Shown: positions 1 to 6,984, counted from the first letter of the stretch. The stretch is 46,510 nt of DNA from Microbacterium sp. (GCA_003248655.1 QFPM01000020.1:1-46510); one strand, 5' to 3'. The notes: generated by a model not told the origin, from the letters alone. A program made the numbers and translations.

Positions 1-2
1 TC

Positions 3-80
3 GGCACTCGCGCCGACCCTGAACTCGAGGCCCGAGCGACCGCCATCCTGGAGCAGATCAGCCCGCCACTGGCCGCTTGA
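3..80 (+). CDS. C-terminal end of an unidentified protein (partial)
   Basis: An open frame enters from the left edge and ends at TGA 78-80. The 25 visible residues (GTRADPELEARATAILEQ, then ISPPLAA) read like a soluble helical C-terminus with GC-rich third positions, as in the other genes here. Too little is present to name a family. An inverted repeat follows the stop codon directly, which fits the end of a transcription unit. Confidence 0.5.
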   Translation, partial: GTRADPELEARATAILEQISPPLAA

Positions 81-83
81 CAG

Positions 84-106
84 CAATAGGAGCATCCACG
101 CTATTG
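84..106. terminator. Inverted repeat after the partial gene
   Basis: CAATAG (84-89) and CTATTG (101-106) are complementary across an 11-nt spacer and start 3 nt after the stop codon at 80. There is no T-tract, so this is a weak terminator or operator candidate. The DNA from 107 to 313 holds no convincing gene; a second small repeat, TGACA/TGTCA, lies at 240-254. Confidence 0.25.
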
Positions 107-313
107 GACGCAACCCGTCCGCTCACCTTGTTTCCGCCAAGCCGTCACCGAGCAGCGGGAGAGGGATGACGAGGTGGGGCAGCTCAGGAAAGTGTCACGA
201 CAAAGTCGACCCGGACCACCCGAAACCTCGCGAACTACGTGACATCCAGTGTCATCTCACCGCGTTCCCGACAGCCGTCTCCGCCTGGCCCGCGGTCCCG
301 CCGAGCGACGGGC

Positions 314-330
314 CTGACTCAGGGAGTCAG
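314..330 (-). terminator. Stem-loop at the end of the MDR gene
   Basis: CTGACTC (314-320), loop AGG, GAGTCAG (324-330) is a perfect 7-bp stem that includes the stop codon of the oxidoreductase gene (319-321). It lies where a terminator or RNA-stabilising hairpin would be expected. No U-tract follows on the minus strand. Confidence 0.35.
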
Positions 331-1275
331 CACGATCTTGCCCGGATGAGTTGCATTCCGGAGCGCGTCGACGGCATTGGCGGCGTCGACGAAGTCGTAG
401 GTGTACGAGTGCGTTGAGCGGAGCGTCCCGGCGGTGAGCAGCTCAGCGAGTTCGCTGATGTCTTCGCTACTGGCCGATGCCATGAGCGTGATGACTTTGA
501 TGCGTCGCGCAAAAAGACCCCGGAGCGACCGAGACAGCGGTCCGAGGAACGTGCCTCCCTCTTCACCTCCACCCAGGATGAGTGTGCCGCCGGTCGGGAT
601 GACCCGCATCCACTGGGCGAGCGGCAGGCTCCCGGCGAAGTCGAGGACCACGTCGAAGCGCCGCGACGGGTCCGTGGGGTCGGCGCTCGTGTAGTCGATC
701 ACGTCATCGGCACCGAGATCGCGAACGAACGCCGCCTTCGATCCACTGCACACTGCGGTGACGTGTCCGCCGCGAGCTGCAGCAAGCTGCACGGCGTACG
801 ATCCGACGCCCCCGCCGGCGCCGGTGATCGCGACGCGTCTTCCGTGGACATCCCCCGCAGCGCGCAGCGCCTGCAACGCGGTGTAACCCGACATGGGCAC
901 GGCGGCCGCCTGCTCGAAACTGAGGCCTGGCGGCAGCGGTTGCAGCAGAGCTTCGCGCGCGCTCGCGCGCGTGGCCCACGAGCCGCGGGCCGACCCGAAC
1001 ACCGCGTCGCCGACCGCAAGCCCCGTGACTCCCTGACCGATCTCGGCCACGACGCCTGCGACATCCTGACCGAGACCGACCTGCTTGGGTGTCCGCAGAC
1101 CGGTCGACAGCCGCATGACGGCGGGCTCACCGGACATCAGGTGCCAATCGGCCATGTTCACGCCGGCCGCAGCGACGTCGATGACGACCCGACCCGGCTC
1201 GGACGCCGGGTCATCGACCTCCTCGACGCGCAGAACCGACGTGTCCCCATACTCGCGACGCAACACAGCCCTCAT
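319..1275 (-). CDS. NADP-dependent MDR oxidoreductase, quinone oxidoreductase-like
   Basis: The 318-residue protein is a zinc-free medium-chain dehydrogenase/reductase of the quinone oxidoreductase type. The N-terminal GroES-like domain carries GVNMADWHLMSGEP and the VGLGQDVAGVV segment. The Rossmann domain has the nucleotide-binding stretch GAGGGVGSYAVQLA near residues 152-165, followed by SGSKAAFVRDLGADDVIDY, where basic residues suggest NADPH. No structural-zinc cysteine cluster is seen. Such enzymes reduce quinones or activated alkenes; the substrate cannot be told from sequence. It is 31 bp downstream of a MerR-type regulator on the same strand, with GAGAGGA as ribosome-binding site, so the two probably form one operon and the enzyme is likely induced by whatever the regulator senses. 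Confidence 0.85.
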   Translation of the reverse strand: MRAVLRREYGDTSVLRVEEVDDPASEPGRVVIDVAAAGVNMADWHLMSGEPAVMRLSTGLRTPKQVGLGQDVAGVVAEIGQGVTGLAVGDAVFGSARGSWATRASAREALLQPLPPGLSFEQAAAVPMSGYTALQALRAAGDVHGRRVAITGAGGGVGSYAVQLAAARGGHVTAVCSGSKAAFVRDLGADDVIDYTSADPTDPSRRFDVVLDFAGSLPLAQWMRVIPTGGTLILGGGEEGGTFLGPLSRSLRGLFARRIKVITLMASASSEDISELAELLTAGTLRSTHSYTYDFVDAANAVDALRNATHPGKIVLTP

Positions 1276-1306
1276 CAGTCGTCCTCTCGACTAGGCAACA
1301 GCATTG

Positions 1307-1972
1307 TCATTCGGCGCCCCCGGGCTCGCGCGCGGGCCCCGGCCCGTACGCCTGCGAAGTGAAGACGGACTGCCACAAGCGCCGCGACTGCTCGATCACC
1401 ACATCGCCCAGCGGGATCCCGATCACGGCATACCGTGCCGCGTCCTGCGGGTCTGCTCCGCGCACCATGTCGAGGTCGGCAAGGGCAGCGGCCCTCCCCG
1501 CGCCGACAAGCGCATCCACCCACGCCTGGAACGTCGCGCCCAAATAAGGTTCGCTGGCATCGACCGCGGCCGCGATGCGGCTGACCGAAGGGTGATGCCA
1601 GAGGGGGCTGTCAGGCTCGATGGAAAAAGACCGCCGCACGGCATCCTGGGTCTCTGCTCGAGCAGGCCTGGGCACATCACCCGGACTTCGAGCGGCATCC
1701 TGGGCCGCCGCGAGGACTGACGTCAGCGATCCTTCGGCCAGCGCAGCCACCACGGTCTTCAGCGTGGAGATGCTGACGCCTCCGATCGTGACGAGCGTGC
1801 GGATGAATCCCAAGCGCTCGACGTGCTCCCGGCCGTACACCGCACGGTTTGACGCGATCAGTCGACCACGGGGGACGAGGCCTTCTGAGATGTAGAACTT
1901 GATGGTCGAGGGGTGGACCCCACTGACGTCAGCCAACTGGCTCATCGTCAGCAGCACTTCATCTCGTTGCAC
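1307..1972 (-). CDS. MerR-family transcriptional regulator
   Basis: The 221-residue product opens with a MerR winged helix-turn-helix: MSQLADVSGVHPSTIKFY followed by ISEGLVPRGR and YGREHVERLGFIRTL (residues about 10-65). The C-terminal part is helical and lacks the metal-binding cysteines of MerR, CueR or SoxR, so it probably binds an organic ligand or partner protein. The annotated start is GTG 1972; the ATG at codon 10 (1945) begins exactly where the conserved fold begins and is an alternative. It lies upstream of the MDR oxidoreductase in a likely operon and is divergent from a CPBP protease gene. The spacer between the two carries a dyad placed between a -35 and -10 box, the usual arrangement for MerR control. 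Family is secure; target and inducer are inferred. Confidence 0.85.
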   Translation of the reverse strand: MQRDEVLLTMSQLADVSGVHPSTIKFYISEGLVPRGRLIASNRAVYGREHVERLGFIRTLVTIGGVSISTLKTVVAALAEGSLTSVLAAAQDAARSPGDVPRPARAETQDAVRRSFSIEPDSPLWHHPSVSRIAAAVDASEPYLGATFQAWVDALVGAGRAAALADLDMVRGADPQDAARYAVIGIPLGDVVIEQSRRLWQSVFTSQAYGPGPAREPGGAE

Positions 1973-1996
1973 GATGACCAGTGTGCCACATTTATA

Positions 1997-2027
1997 GACA
2001 GTGCCACTAACGGTTAGTTAGGCTGTC
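1997..2027. promoter_or_regulatory. Dyad operator candidate for the MerR regulator
   Basis: A perfect palindrome ACTAAC-G-GTTAGT (2006-2018) is flanked at equal distance by GACAG (1997-2001) and CTGTC (2023-2027), all centred on 2012. On the plus strand it fills the 18-bp spacer between TAGACA (1995-2000, five of six matches to TTGACA) and TAGGCT (2019-2024). MerR proteins typically bind dyads within elongated promoter spacers. Confidence 0.6.
2019..2024 (+). promoter_or_regulatory. -10 box TAGGCT of the CPBP gene (leaderless)
   Basis: TAGGCT ends 6 nt before ATG 2031 and no Shine-Dalgarno sequence is visible, so the transcript probably starts at or next to the start codon. Confidence 0.5.
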
Positions 2028-2030
2028 TGC

Positions 2031-2831
2031 ATGACCACATCGACTGAATCGTTCGCCGCGAACACCGCGAGTGTTCCCGATCACCAGTACTCGGTGCGGC
2101 AGGTGTTGGCGATCTGGGCCGCGGCGACCATTCCGATGGCAGCGCTCGCCTGGATCGTATGGCCGCTTCTGAGGGATGCCACGGACGTGAACCCCGGGAT
2201 GCTCTTCTGGCTCCTCATGGTGACGGGGATGATCTGGCAGTTCGTCCTCGCGGTCATCATCCTTCGCCGGGAACTGGGAACGCTCCGGTGGTCGGTCGTC
2301 GCGCCGCGGATCTGGGCGCAGCAGCCCAGGAACCCCCGAACCGGACTCCGTTCCCCGCGCTCGTGGTGGTCACTCGTGCCGGTCACTGTCGTGTTCGCTG
2401 CGCTCACGTACGTCAGCGAGTTGCTCACGCCGCTCTTCGACGGTCTCGGCTGGGTCGCCCCCGCGGGCACTGAAGTGCGACAGCTGGCACGCCCGGAGTT
2501 CGTCGGACAGTGGTGGATCCTGGGGGTCGCGATCGTGAGTTTCGCGTTCAACTACCTCCTCGGCGAGGAGCTGCTCTTTCGCGGAGTGCTGTTGCCCAAG
2601 ATGCGGGGAGCATTCGGCAAGTGGGACTGGCTGGCGAACAACGTTCTCTTCACCGCGTACCACCTTCACAAGATCTGGGCGCTTCCGCTTGTCTTCCTGA
2701 CCAGCCTCCCGTTCAGCTGGGCGGCCCGGCGCTACCGCACGATCTGGTTCTCGATCATCCTCCATGGCCTCGAAGGCGTCGTGCTGATCGTCATGGTCTC
2801 CGCCGTCGTCAGCGGCCTTCTGCCCACCTGA
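2031..2831 (+). CDS. CPBP-family intramembrane metalloprotease
   Basis: The 266-residue, strongly hydrophobic protein has the three CPBP (Abi/CAAX protease) motifs: Glu179-Glu180 with Phe183-Arg184 in EELLFRGVLLP, His211 in FTAYHLHK, and His245 in ILHGLEG. These Glu and His residues form the metal-linked catalytic site in this family. Several membrane helices are visible (about 25-45, 56-78, 115-135, 160-180, 205-230, 238-262). Bacterial members process peptides or protect against bacteriocins; the substrate here is unknown. It is divergent from the MerR gene across 58 bp and shares its operator region, so it is probably a regulon member. In the same frame after the stop, a further open stretch with a hydrophobic segment runs to 2979. 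Confidence 0.85.
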   Translation: MTTSTESFAANTASVPDHQYSVRQVLAIWAAATIPMAALAWIVWPLLRDATDVNPGMLFWLLMVTGMIWQFVLAVIILRRELGTLRWSVVAPRIWAQQPRNPRTGLRSPRSWWSLVPVTVVFAALTYVSELLTPLFDGLGWVAPAGTEVRQLARPEFVGQWWILGVAIVSFAFNYLLGEELLFRGVLLPKMRGAFGKWDWLANNVLFTAYHLHKIWALPLVFLTSLPFSWAARRYRTIWFSIILHGLEGVVLIVMVSAVVSGLLPT

Positions 2832-3237
2832 CGATCGGCGGGGTCTGCCATCGCGCTGGGCGGAGCGGCGCTCTTCCTTGCCGTAGCCGCCCTGCTTGTG
2901 CACCGCTTCCAGCAGATCAGCGGCGTCCGTGTCGACGGTCTTGCCAGTCAGGTGTTCCTCGCGGGCGGCCCGACCTGAGTCCCTCCGAGTGATCGGTATA
3001 TCTGCGTGATGCTCTCAGCGAGGCCACGAGGTAAGTGGGCGAGACGTGGAGCGGGTGGCTTGGGCACGCGGTTCCAGCCTGCACGCGACAGAATCGCCTC
3101 GAGTTCATTACTCCGGTCGCGACCATGAAGACATCATGCCGGGCGATTGCCAGGTCGCGAGAACGTGTTCGACATCGCGACGCTGAGTCTTCGGTGACCT
3201 CATCCGAGGCACCAGCGAGGACTGATGCGAGCCGCCG
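2832..3237. pseudogene. Gene-poor stretch with coding-like remnants
   Basis: No intact gene is convincing in these 406 bases. On the plus strand the frame of the CPBP gene stays open after its stop to TGA 2979 and encodes a hydrophobic helix (ALGGAALFLAVAALLVHRFQ) without a start codon. On the minus strand an open stretch 3133-2948 reads RSNELEAILSRAGWNRVPKP and continues to a stop, also without a usable start. Upstream of it, the frame that follows the stop of the RHH gene reads RDLAIARHDVFMVATG, so a one-base shift near 3110-3130 would join the two minus-strand pieces. This looks like decayed DNA, possibly the lost partner of the RHH protein. I do not recognise the family. Confidence 0.35.
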
Positions 3238-3498
3238 TCAGGTGTTCGACCTCATGGCGCGCAGCTCGCTACGCACCGCATCCCATTCCTCAACACTTTC
3301 TGACGCCCGCTCAAGCTCATCCAGGGCAGCGACAAGCGACCGGCGCTCATCGTCGCTGGGCGTGTAGACAGTCTCGTCGAGGTGGGTGGACAGGGCCTCC
3401 GCCACGACCTCCGAGCGGCTCTGGTGCTCGATAGCTCCGGCGCACTCGATCTCGACCAGCGCTTCGGGCGGAGTGATGGCTATCTTGCGAACCAGCAT
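3238..3498 (-). CDS. Ribbon-helix-helix (CopG/ParD-like) small protein
   Basis: The longer frame reaching 3930 covers the nucleotidyltransferase gene, so the start is placed at ATG 3498, which has a good AAGGGG ribosome-binding site six bases upstream. The 86-residue product begins MLVRKIAITPPEALVEI and continues with IEHQSRSEVVAEAL, the strand-helix-helix pattern of ribbon-helix-helix DNA-binding proteins. An acidic, helical C-terminal half (about residues 45-86) would suit binding of a toxin. No intact toxin gene follows it; only remnants lie downstream. It is divergent from the MNT/HEPN pair with 69 bp between starts, so it may be an orphan antitoxin or may regulate both promoters. The RHH call is by pattern only. 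Confidence 0.6.
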   Translation of the reverse strand: MLVRKIAITPPEALVEIECAGAIEHQSRSEVVAEALSTHLDETVYTPSDDERRSLVAALDELERASESVEEWDAVRSELRAMRSNT

Positions 3499-3567
3499 GT
3501 GAACCCCTTCGACGTTCTGGGAGAAGAGTACTAAGTCGAGCCGAAGGCGAAGTGAGACAATAGCTCC

Positions 3568-3873
3568 ATGATCGCCACGGCCCTGCTCGACCGCGAGGCG
3601 ATCGCGCGCGCCTGCGAACGGCACGGCGTGGCACGCCTCCGCATCTTCGGGTCCGCCCTGACAGAGCGCTTCGACCCCGCGAAAAGCGACGTCGACTTCC
3701 TCGTCGACTACAAACCCGAAGCGGAGCGCACCTTCTCGGCGCTGTTCGAACTGCGCGGCGAACTGGAACAGATCGTCGGAAGACCGGTCGATCTCCTCGA
3801 CGTTCGCACGGTGCGCAATCCGTACTTCGCGAGCGCCGTGTTCGACTCGGCGCGGGACGTGTATGCGGCCTGA
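3568..3873 (+). CDS. mntA: MNT-domain nucleotidyltransferase antitoxin (MntA-type)
   Basis: This 101-residue minimal nucleotidyltransferase carries the family signature: Gly28-Ser29 in RIFGSALTERF, the Asp41-Val-Asp43 pair in SDVDFLVDY and a third acidic residue in GRPVDLLDV (Asp75). Proteins of this type are antitoxins of HEPN/MNT (type VII) systems; the characterised MntA inactivates HepT by adding AMP units to a tyrosine. The gene overlaps the downstream HEPN gene by 11 bp, so the two are translationally coupled. All catalytic residues are present, so it should be active. GACAAT lies 6 nt before the ATG and may be a -10 box. Confidence 0.88.
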   Translation: MIATALLDREAIARACERHGVARLRIFGSALTERFDPAKSDVDFLVDYKPEAERTFSALFELRGELEQIVGRPVDLLDVRTVRNPYFASAVFDSARDVYAA

Positions 3874-4219
3874 GACGCCGGCGCACGTCTGGGACGCGCT
3901 CCAAGCGTCGAAGCGGACGCAGGCGATCATCGATTGCCTCGCGCTCGACGACTACCTCGCGGATTGGATACGGCAGTCCGCGGTCGAACGACAACTCGAG
4001 ATCGTCGGCGAGGCCCTCGTGCGGATCCGACGTGACGACTCCGAGACATCGGCTCGCATCCCCGACATTCACGCGATCATCGCGACGCGGAACGTGATCA
4101 TCCATCGCTACGACGACGTCGACCACGTTCGAGTCTGGGCGATGCTGCAGCACGACATTCCCCGCCTCATCCCGACCCTCGAATCGCTTCTCGAGGAGTT
4201 CGGTCCGCCCGCACGCTGA
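3863..4219 (+). CDS. hepT: HEPN-domain toxin (HepT-like, DUF86)
   Basis: The 118-residue helical protein contains the HEPN motif R-X4-H-X-Y as Arg76, His81 and Tyr83 in RNVIIHRYDDVD. In characterised HepT proteins the Arg and His form an RNase active site, and the tyrosine is the residue modified by the MNT partner. The start overlaps the end of the antitoxin gene by 11 bp. Length and motif spacing are normal, so the toxin appears intact. It faces the chromate transporter gene across a 138-bp gap that contains a large nested palindrome. Confidence 0.88.
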   Translation: MRPETPAHVWDALQASKRTQAIIDCLALDDYLADWIRQSAVERQLEIVGEALVRIRRDDSETSARIPDIHAIIATRNVIIHRYDDVDHVRVWAMLQHDIPRLIPTLESLLEEFGPPAR

Positions 4220-4258
4220 CGCGGCGCCAGACGCACCCGCGCGGAGACCCCGGCACCG

Positions 4259-4335
4259 AACTGCAAGGCTCCAGCCGCGACACGCCGCGCGAGCGGCGCC
4301 GGGCTCGGCGTGTCGGCATTCACGGCCTTGCAGTT
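4259..4335. repeat. Nested palindrome between convergent genes
   Basis: The outer arms AACTGCAAGGC (4259-4269) and GCCTTGCAGTT (4325-4335) are exact complements. Inside them CGACACGCCG (4278-4287) pairs with CGGCGTGTCG (4306-4315), and GAGC/GCTC can pair at the tip. All arms share a centre near 4297, so a 77-nt hairpin is possible on either strand. It lies between the ends of hepT and chrA and could be a two-way terminator or a mobile palindromic element. Confidence 0.6.
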
Positions 4336-4357
4336 GCGTACGCCCGACCGGCCGCCG

Positions 4358-5542
4358 CTACACCAGCTCCAGCACGACCCCGCCGACCGCGCCGACGAGC
4401 ACGACGGCCCACGGCGGGAGCTTCCACGACATCAGCAGCACGAAGCACACGACGGCGAGCGCGAACGGCCCGGGCCCGGTGACGGCCGTCGTGAACACGG
4501 GCGAGTACAGGGCTGCCGCAAGGATGCCGACGACCGCCGCGTTCGCTCCGCGCATCGCGGCCTGCGCCCAGGCGCGGCGGCGGAAGGAGTTCCAGAACGG
4601 CAGCACCCCCACCAGCAGCAGGAAACCCGGCAAAAAGATCGCGACGAGCGCGATCACCGCGCCGAGCGCGCCGCCGGGGCCGACGCCCGCGATCGCGCCG
4701 AGGTAGCTCGCGAAGGTGAAGAGCGGGCCCGGCATGGCCTGCGCGGCGCCGTATCCGGCGAGGAACTGGGCATCCGTCACCCACCCCGTGTCGACCAGCC
4801 CGGCGTGCAGCAGCGGCAGCACGACGTGCCCGCCGCCGAAGACGAGCGCGCCCGCGCGGAAGAACGCGTCGAACAGCGAGAGCGACCCCGAGCCGGTCAG
4901 GGCGGCGAGCGCCGGCATCCCGACGAGAAGCAGCGCGAACAGGCCCAGGCACACGCCCGCGAAGACCCGGCGCACCGGGAACCGCAGCATCTCGGGCTCC
5001 GTCGACACGGCCCGGCGGCAGAACAGGATGCCCGCGGCGACACCGAGCGCGATCGCCGCCACCTGACCGAGGGTGCCCGCGAGCAGGATCACCGTCAGCA
5101 CGGCCACCGCCGCGATCGCGGCGCGCGTCGGATCGGGCGTGAGGGTCCGCGCCATCCCCCACACCGCCTGCGCGACGACGGCGACCGCGACGATCTTGAG
5201 CCCCGAGAGCAACCCCTCGCCGACCGGGCCGACGAAGAGCGCCGCGCCATACGCGAAGGCGAGCATCAGCAGCGCCGACGGCAGCGTGAACGCGACGAAC
5301 GCCGCGAGCGCGCCCCGGTATCCCGCGCGCAGCAGTCCGATGCCGAACCCCACCTGGCTGGATGCCGGGCCGGGCAGCAGCTGGCAGAGCGCCACCAGGT
5401 CCGCGTACTCGCGGTCGGTCATCCATTCGCGGCGCTCGACGAACTCCGTGCGGAAGTACCCGAGGTGCGCGATCGGGCCGCCGAACGACGTCGATCCGAG
5501 CCGCAGAAAGACCCGGAACACCTCCCACACCGGCGCTCGCAT
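4358..5542 (-). CDS. chrA: Chromate transporter ChrA
   Basis: The 394-residue membrane protein is a two-domain CHR (ChrA) transporter. The N-terminal half has GSTSFGGPIAHLGYF and LVALCQLLPGPASSQVGF; the second half repeats the pattern with RAGALVFGGGHVVLPLL and GYGAAQAMPGPLFTF. This inverted duplication of about 190 residues each is usual for long ChrA proteins. Family members export chromate using the proton motive force. No chrB regulator is next to it; instead it is divergent from an arsenate reductase gene across 46 bp, giving a small oxyanion-resistance pair. TAGCGT (minus strand, 5554-5549) lies 6 nt before the ATG, so the transcript is probably leaderless. Confidence 0.9.
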   Translation of the reverse strand: MRAPVWEVFRVFLRLGSTSFGGPIAHLGYFRTEFVERREWMTDREYADLVALCQLLPGPASSQVGFGIGLLRAGYRGALAAFVAFTLPSALLMLAFAYGAALFVGPVGEGLLSGLKIVAVAVVAQAVWGMARTLTPDPTRAAIAAVAVLTVILLAGTLGQVAAIALGVAAGILFCRRAVSTEPEMLRFPVRRVFAGVCLGLFALLLVGMPALAALTGSGSLSLFDAFFRAGALVFGGGHVVLPLLHAGLVDTGWVTDAQFLAGYGAAQAMPGPLFTFASYLGAIAGVGPGGALGAVIALVAIFLPGFLLLVGVLPFWNSFRRRAWAQAAMRGANAAVVGILAAALYSPVFTTAVTGPGPFALAVVCFVLLMSWKLPPWAVVLVGAVGGVVLELV

Positions 5543-5548
5543 GAGCGA

Positions 5549-5554
5549 ACGCTA
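5549..5554 (-). promoter_or_regulatory. -10 box TAGCGT of chrA (leaderless)
   Basis: Read on the minus strand, TAGCGT is followed by 6 nt and then ATG 5542, with no ribosome-binding site. Confidence 0.45.
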
Positions 5555-5576
5555 GCGGACCGAGGTTACACACAGC

Positions 5577-5582
5577 TACGCT
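5577..5582 (+). promoter_or_regulatory. -10 box TACGCT of arsC (leaderless)
   Basis: TACGCT is followed by 6 nt and then ATG 5589. With the chrA box it forms a compact divergent promoter pair. Confidence 0.45.
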
Positions 5583-5588
5583 CGGACC

Positions 5589-6125
5589 ATGAGCGAGAAG
5601 CCCACAGTGCTGTTCGTCTGCGTCCACAACGCGGGCCGATCCCAGATGGCCGCCGGATACCTCCGCCACCTCGCCGGCGACCGCGTCGAGGTGCTCTCGG
5701 CCGGCTCCGAGCCGAAGGATCAGCTCAATCCCGTCGCCATCGCCGCGATGGCCGAAGAGGGCATCGATATCGCGGGGAGCGCGCCGAAGCTCCTCACCGT
5801 CGACGCCGTGCGCGAGTCGGATGTCGTCATCACGATGGGATGCGGCGACGCCTGCCCGATCTTCCCCGGCAAGCGCTACGAAGACTGGGTGCTCGACGAT
5901 CCCGCGGGGCTCGGCATCGACGCCGTCCGCCCGATCCGCGACGAGATCCGCGGACGCGTCGAGGCGCTCGTCGCGGGGCTGGCGCCGGAGGGGAGTGAGG
6001 CTGCCCGCGGGTCGTCTGCCCACCTCGCCGAGCGGTTCAACGCCCACCCCGCGACCTCCGTCGCCGGCCGCCCGCCCGCACAGATCGAAGTCGACATCCG
6101 TGAGATGCGCGAGGCGGGGGCCTGA
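5589..6125 (+). CDS. arsC: Arsenate reductase, LMW-phosphatase fold
   Basis: The first 137 or so residues match the low-molecular-weight tyrosine phosphatase type of ArsC: P-loop CVHNAGRS (Cys11, C-X5-R), SAGSEPKDQLNPVA, and MGCGDACPIFPGKRYEDW. These enzymes reduce arsenate to arsenite in the cytosol; actinobacterial relatives use mycothiol or thioredoxin as electron donor. Two further cysteines lie in GCGDAC, so an internal cysteine relay is possible. The C-terminal 40 residues (SSAHLAERFNAHPATS and onward) exceed the catalytic domain and are unlike other ArsC tails I know. No arsenite efflux gene is in the window; the neighbour is chrA. Confidence 0.85.
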   Translation: MSEKPTVLFVCVHNAGRSQMAAGYLRHLAGDRVEVLSAGSEPKDQLNPVAIAAMAEEGIDIAGSAPKLLTVDAVRESDVVITMGCGDACPIFPGKRYEDWVLDDPAGLGIDAVRPIRDEIRGRVEALVAGLAPEGSEAARGSSAHLAERFNAHPATSVAGRPPAQIEVDIREMREAGA

Positions 6126-6201
6126 TCTAGGGCGACCGCGCGCGACGGCAGCTCACGCCTCGCGCGCCGCCGCGCGATCAAGAAGGGCCCCGCCGGCTCG
6201 G

Positions 6202-6597
6202 TCACCCCTGATAGCCGATGAGCCACGTCACGCCGAACCGGTCGCGCACCTGGCCGTCGTGATCGCCCCACGGTTTGAGCGCGAGCGGATCGATGATCTC
6301 ACCGCCGTCGGCAAGCGCCGCGAACCAGCGCTCGAGTTCGGCAGGCGGCGCGGTGCCGAGGAGCGAGAACAGGATGCCGTGCAGCGCGAGCGGCTCGTCA
6401 CCCGGCCCGGCATCCGACGCGAAAAGCTCGACCGGCCCCTGCAGCATGCCGTGCGCGACGGCATCCGCCGGCCCGTCGTCGCGGCCGAAGTCGGCGAACG
6501 AGTGCACGACGAGCTCGCCGCCGAACACGTCGCGATAGAACTCGAGCGCCGCGCGAGCGACACCGTCGAAGTGCAGGTACGGAGTGAGTCCGGTCAT
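6202..6597 (-). CDS. VOC-family (PhnB/glyoxalase-like) protein
   Basis: The 131-residue protein has the PhnB-type vicinal oxygen chelate fold: LTPYLHFDGVARAALEFYRD followed by VFGGELVV, a central MLQGPVELFASDA strand, and a closing DHDGQVRDRFGVTWLIG. PhnB-like members are dimeric metal-fold proteins, many without known substrate; some give resistance to toxins. Metal ligands cannot be assigned with confidence. It stands alone on the minus strand, with TAGAGT (6609-6604) 6 nt before the ATG. Confidence 0.8.
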   Translation of the reverse strand: MTGLTPYLHFDGVARAALEFYRDVFGGELVVHSFADFGRDDGPADAVAHGMLQGPVELFASDAGPGDEPLALHGILFSLLGTAPPAELERWFAALADGGEIIDPLALKPWGDHDGQVRDRFGVTWLIGYQG

Positions 6598-6603
6598 GCG
6601 CCG

Positions 6604-6609
6604 ACTCTA
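6604..6609 (-). promoter_or_regulatory. -10 box TAGAGT of the VOC gene (leaderless)
   Basis: On the minus strand TAGAGT is followed by 6 nt and ATG 6597; no Shine-Dalgarno sequence is present. Confidence 0.45.
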
Positions 6610-6711
6610 CGTCGCCGGTCGTACGGCGCAACCCCCGGCATCCGTCCTGTCAATCCCCCTGCGCATCGCGCCGCACACGCGCAGACTGCCGGAAAGACCA
6701 AAGGAGCAATC

Positions 6712-6984
6712 ATGTCAGACCCGACCAACGTCGACACGCACGAGGATGCCGGCGCCGAGCCCACCACCGACCAGCTCACCGAGCCCAGCACCGAGAAGGA
6801 GCCGGGCGAGGAGCCCCTCGCGCCGAACCCCGCCGAGCCCGCCGCGCCGAACCCGGTCGAGCCGCCCGTTCCAAACCCGAACGAGCCGCTCCAGCCACCG
6901 CCCAGCGAAACGCCGATGCCGGCCGCTGACGAACCGAGCCATCAGGCGACGGGCGTCGGAGTTCTCGGCGTCGACGACGCCTGA
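6712..6984 (+). CDS. Pro/Glu-rich small disordered protein
   Basis: ATG 6712 follows a perfect AAAGGAG ribosome-binding site (6699-6705), one of the strongest in the window. The 90-residue product is acidic and proline-rich, with no predicted helix or membrane segment. Its centre is three tandem 8-residue units (APNPAEPA, APNPVEPP, VPNPNEPL; nucleotides 6820-6891), then PPPSETPMP. The end, HQATGVGVLGVDDA, is less biased. It is probably intrinsically disordered and cytosolic since no signal peptide is seen. Open frame upstream of the ATG runs through the arsC region and is not real. Function unknown; the strong ribosome site suggests high expression. Confidence 0.7.
   Translation: MSDPTNVDTHEDAGAEPTTDQLTEPSTEKEPGEEPLAPNPAEPAAPNPVEPPVPNPNEPLQPPPSETPMPAADEPSHQATGVGVLGVDDA

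Noticed and set aside
166..417. 83-residue plus-strand frame near the left edge
   Set aside because: No family-like pattern, no ribosome site, and it runs into the end of the MDR gene.
4310..6047. Long frames on both strands through chrA and arsC (4310-5998 plus, 4320-6047 minus)
   Set aside because: They cross two well-identified genes in other frames and have low-complexity composition.
5821..6711. Upstream extension of the Pro/Glu-rich protein into the arsC region
   Set aside because: The open frame overlaps arsC and the VOC gene; the strong AAAGGAG site and ATG 6712 mark the real start.
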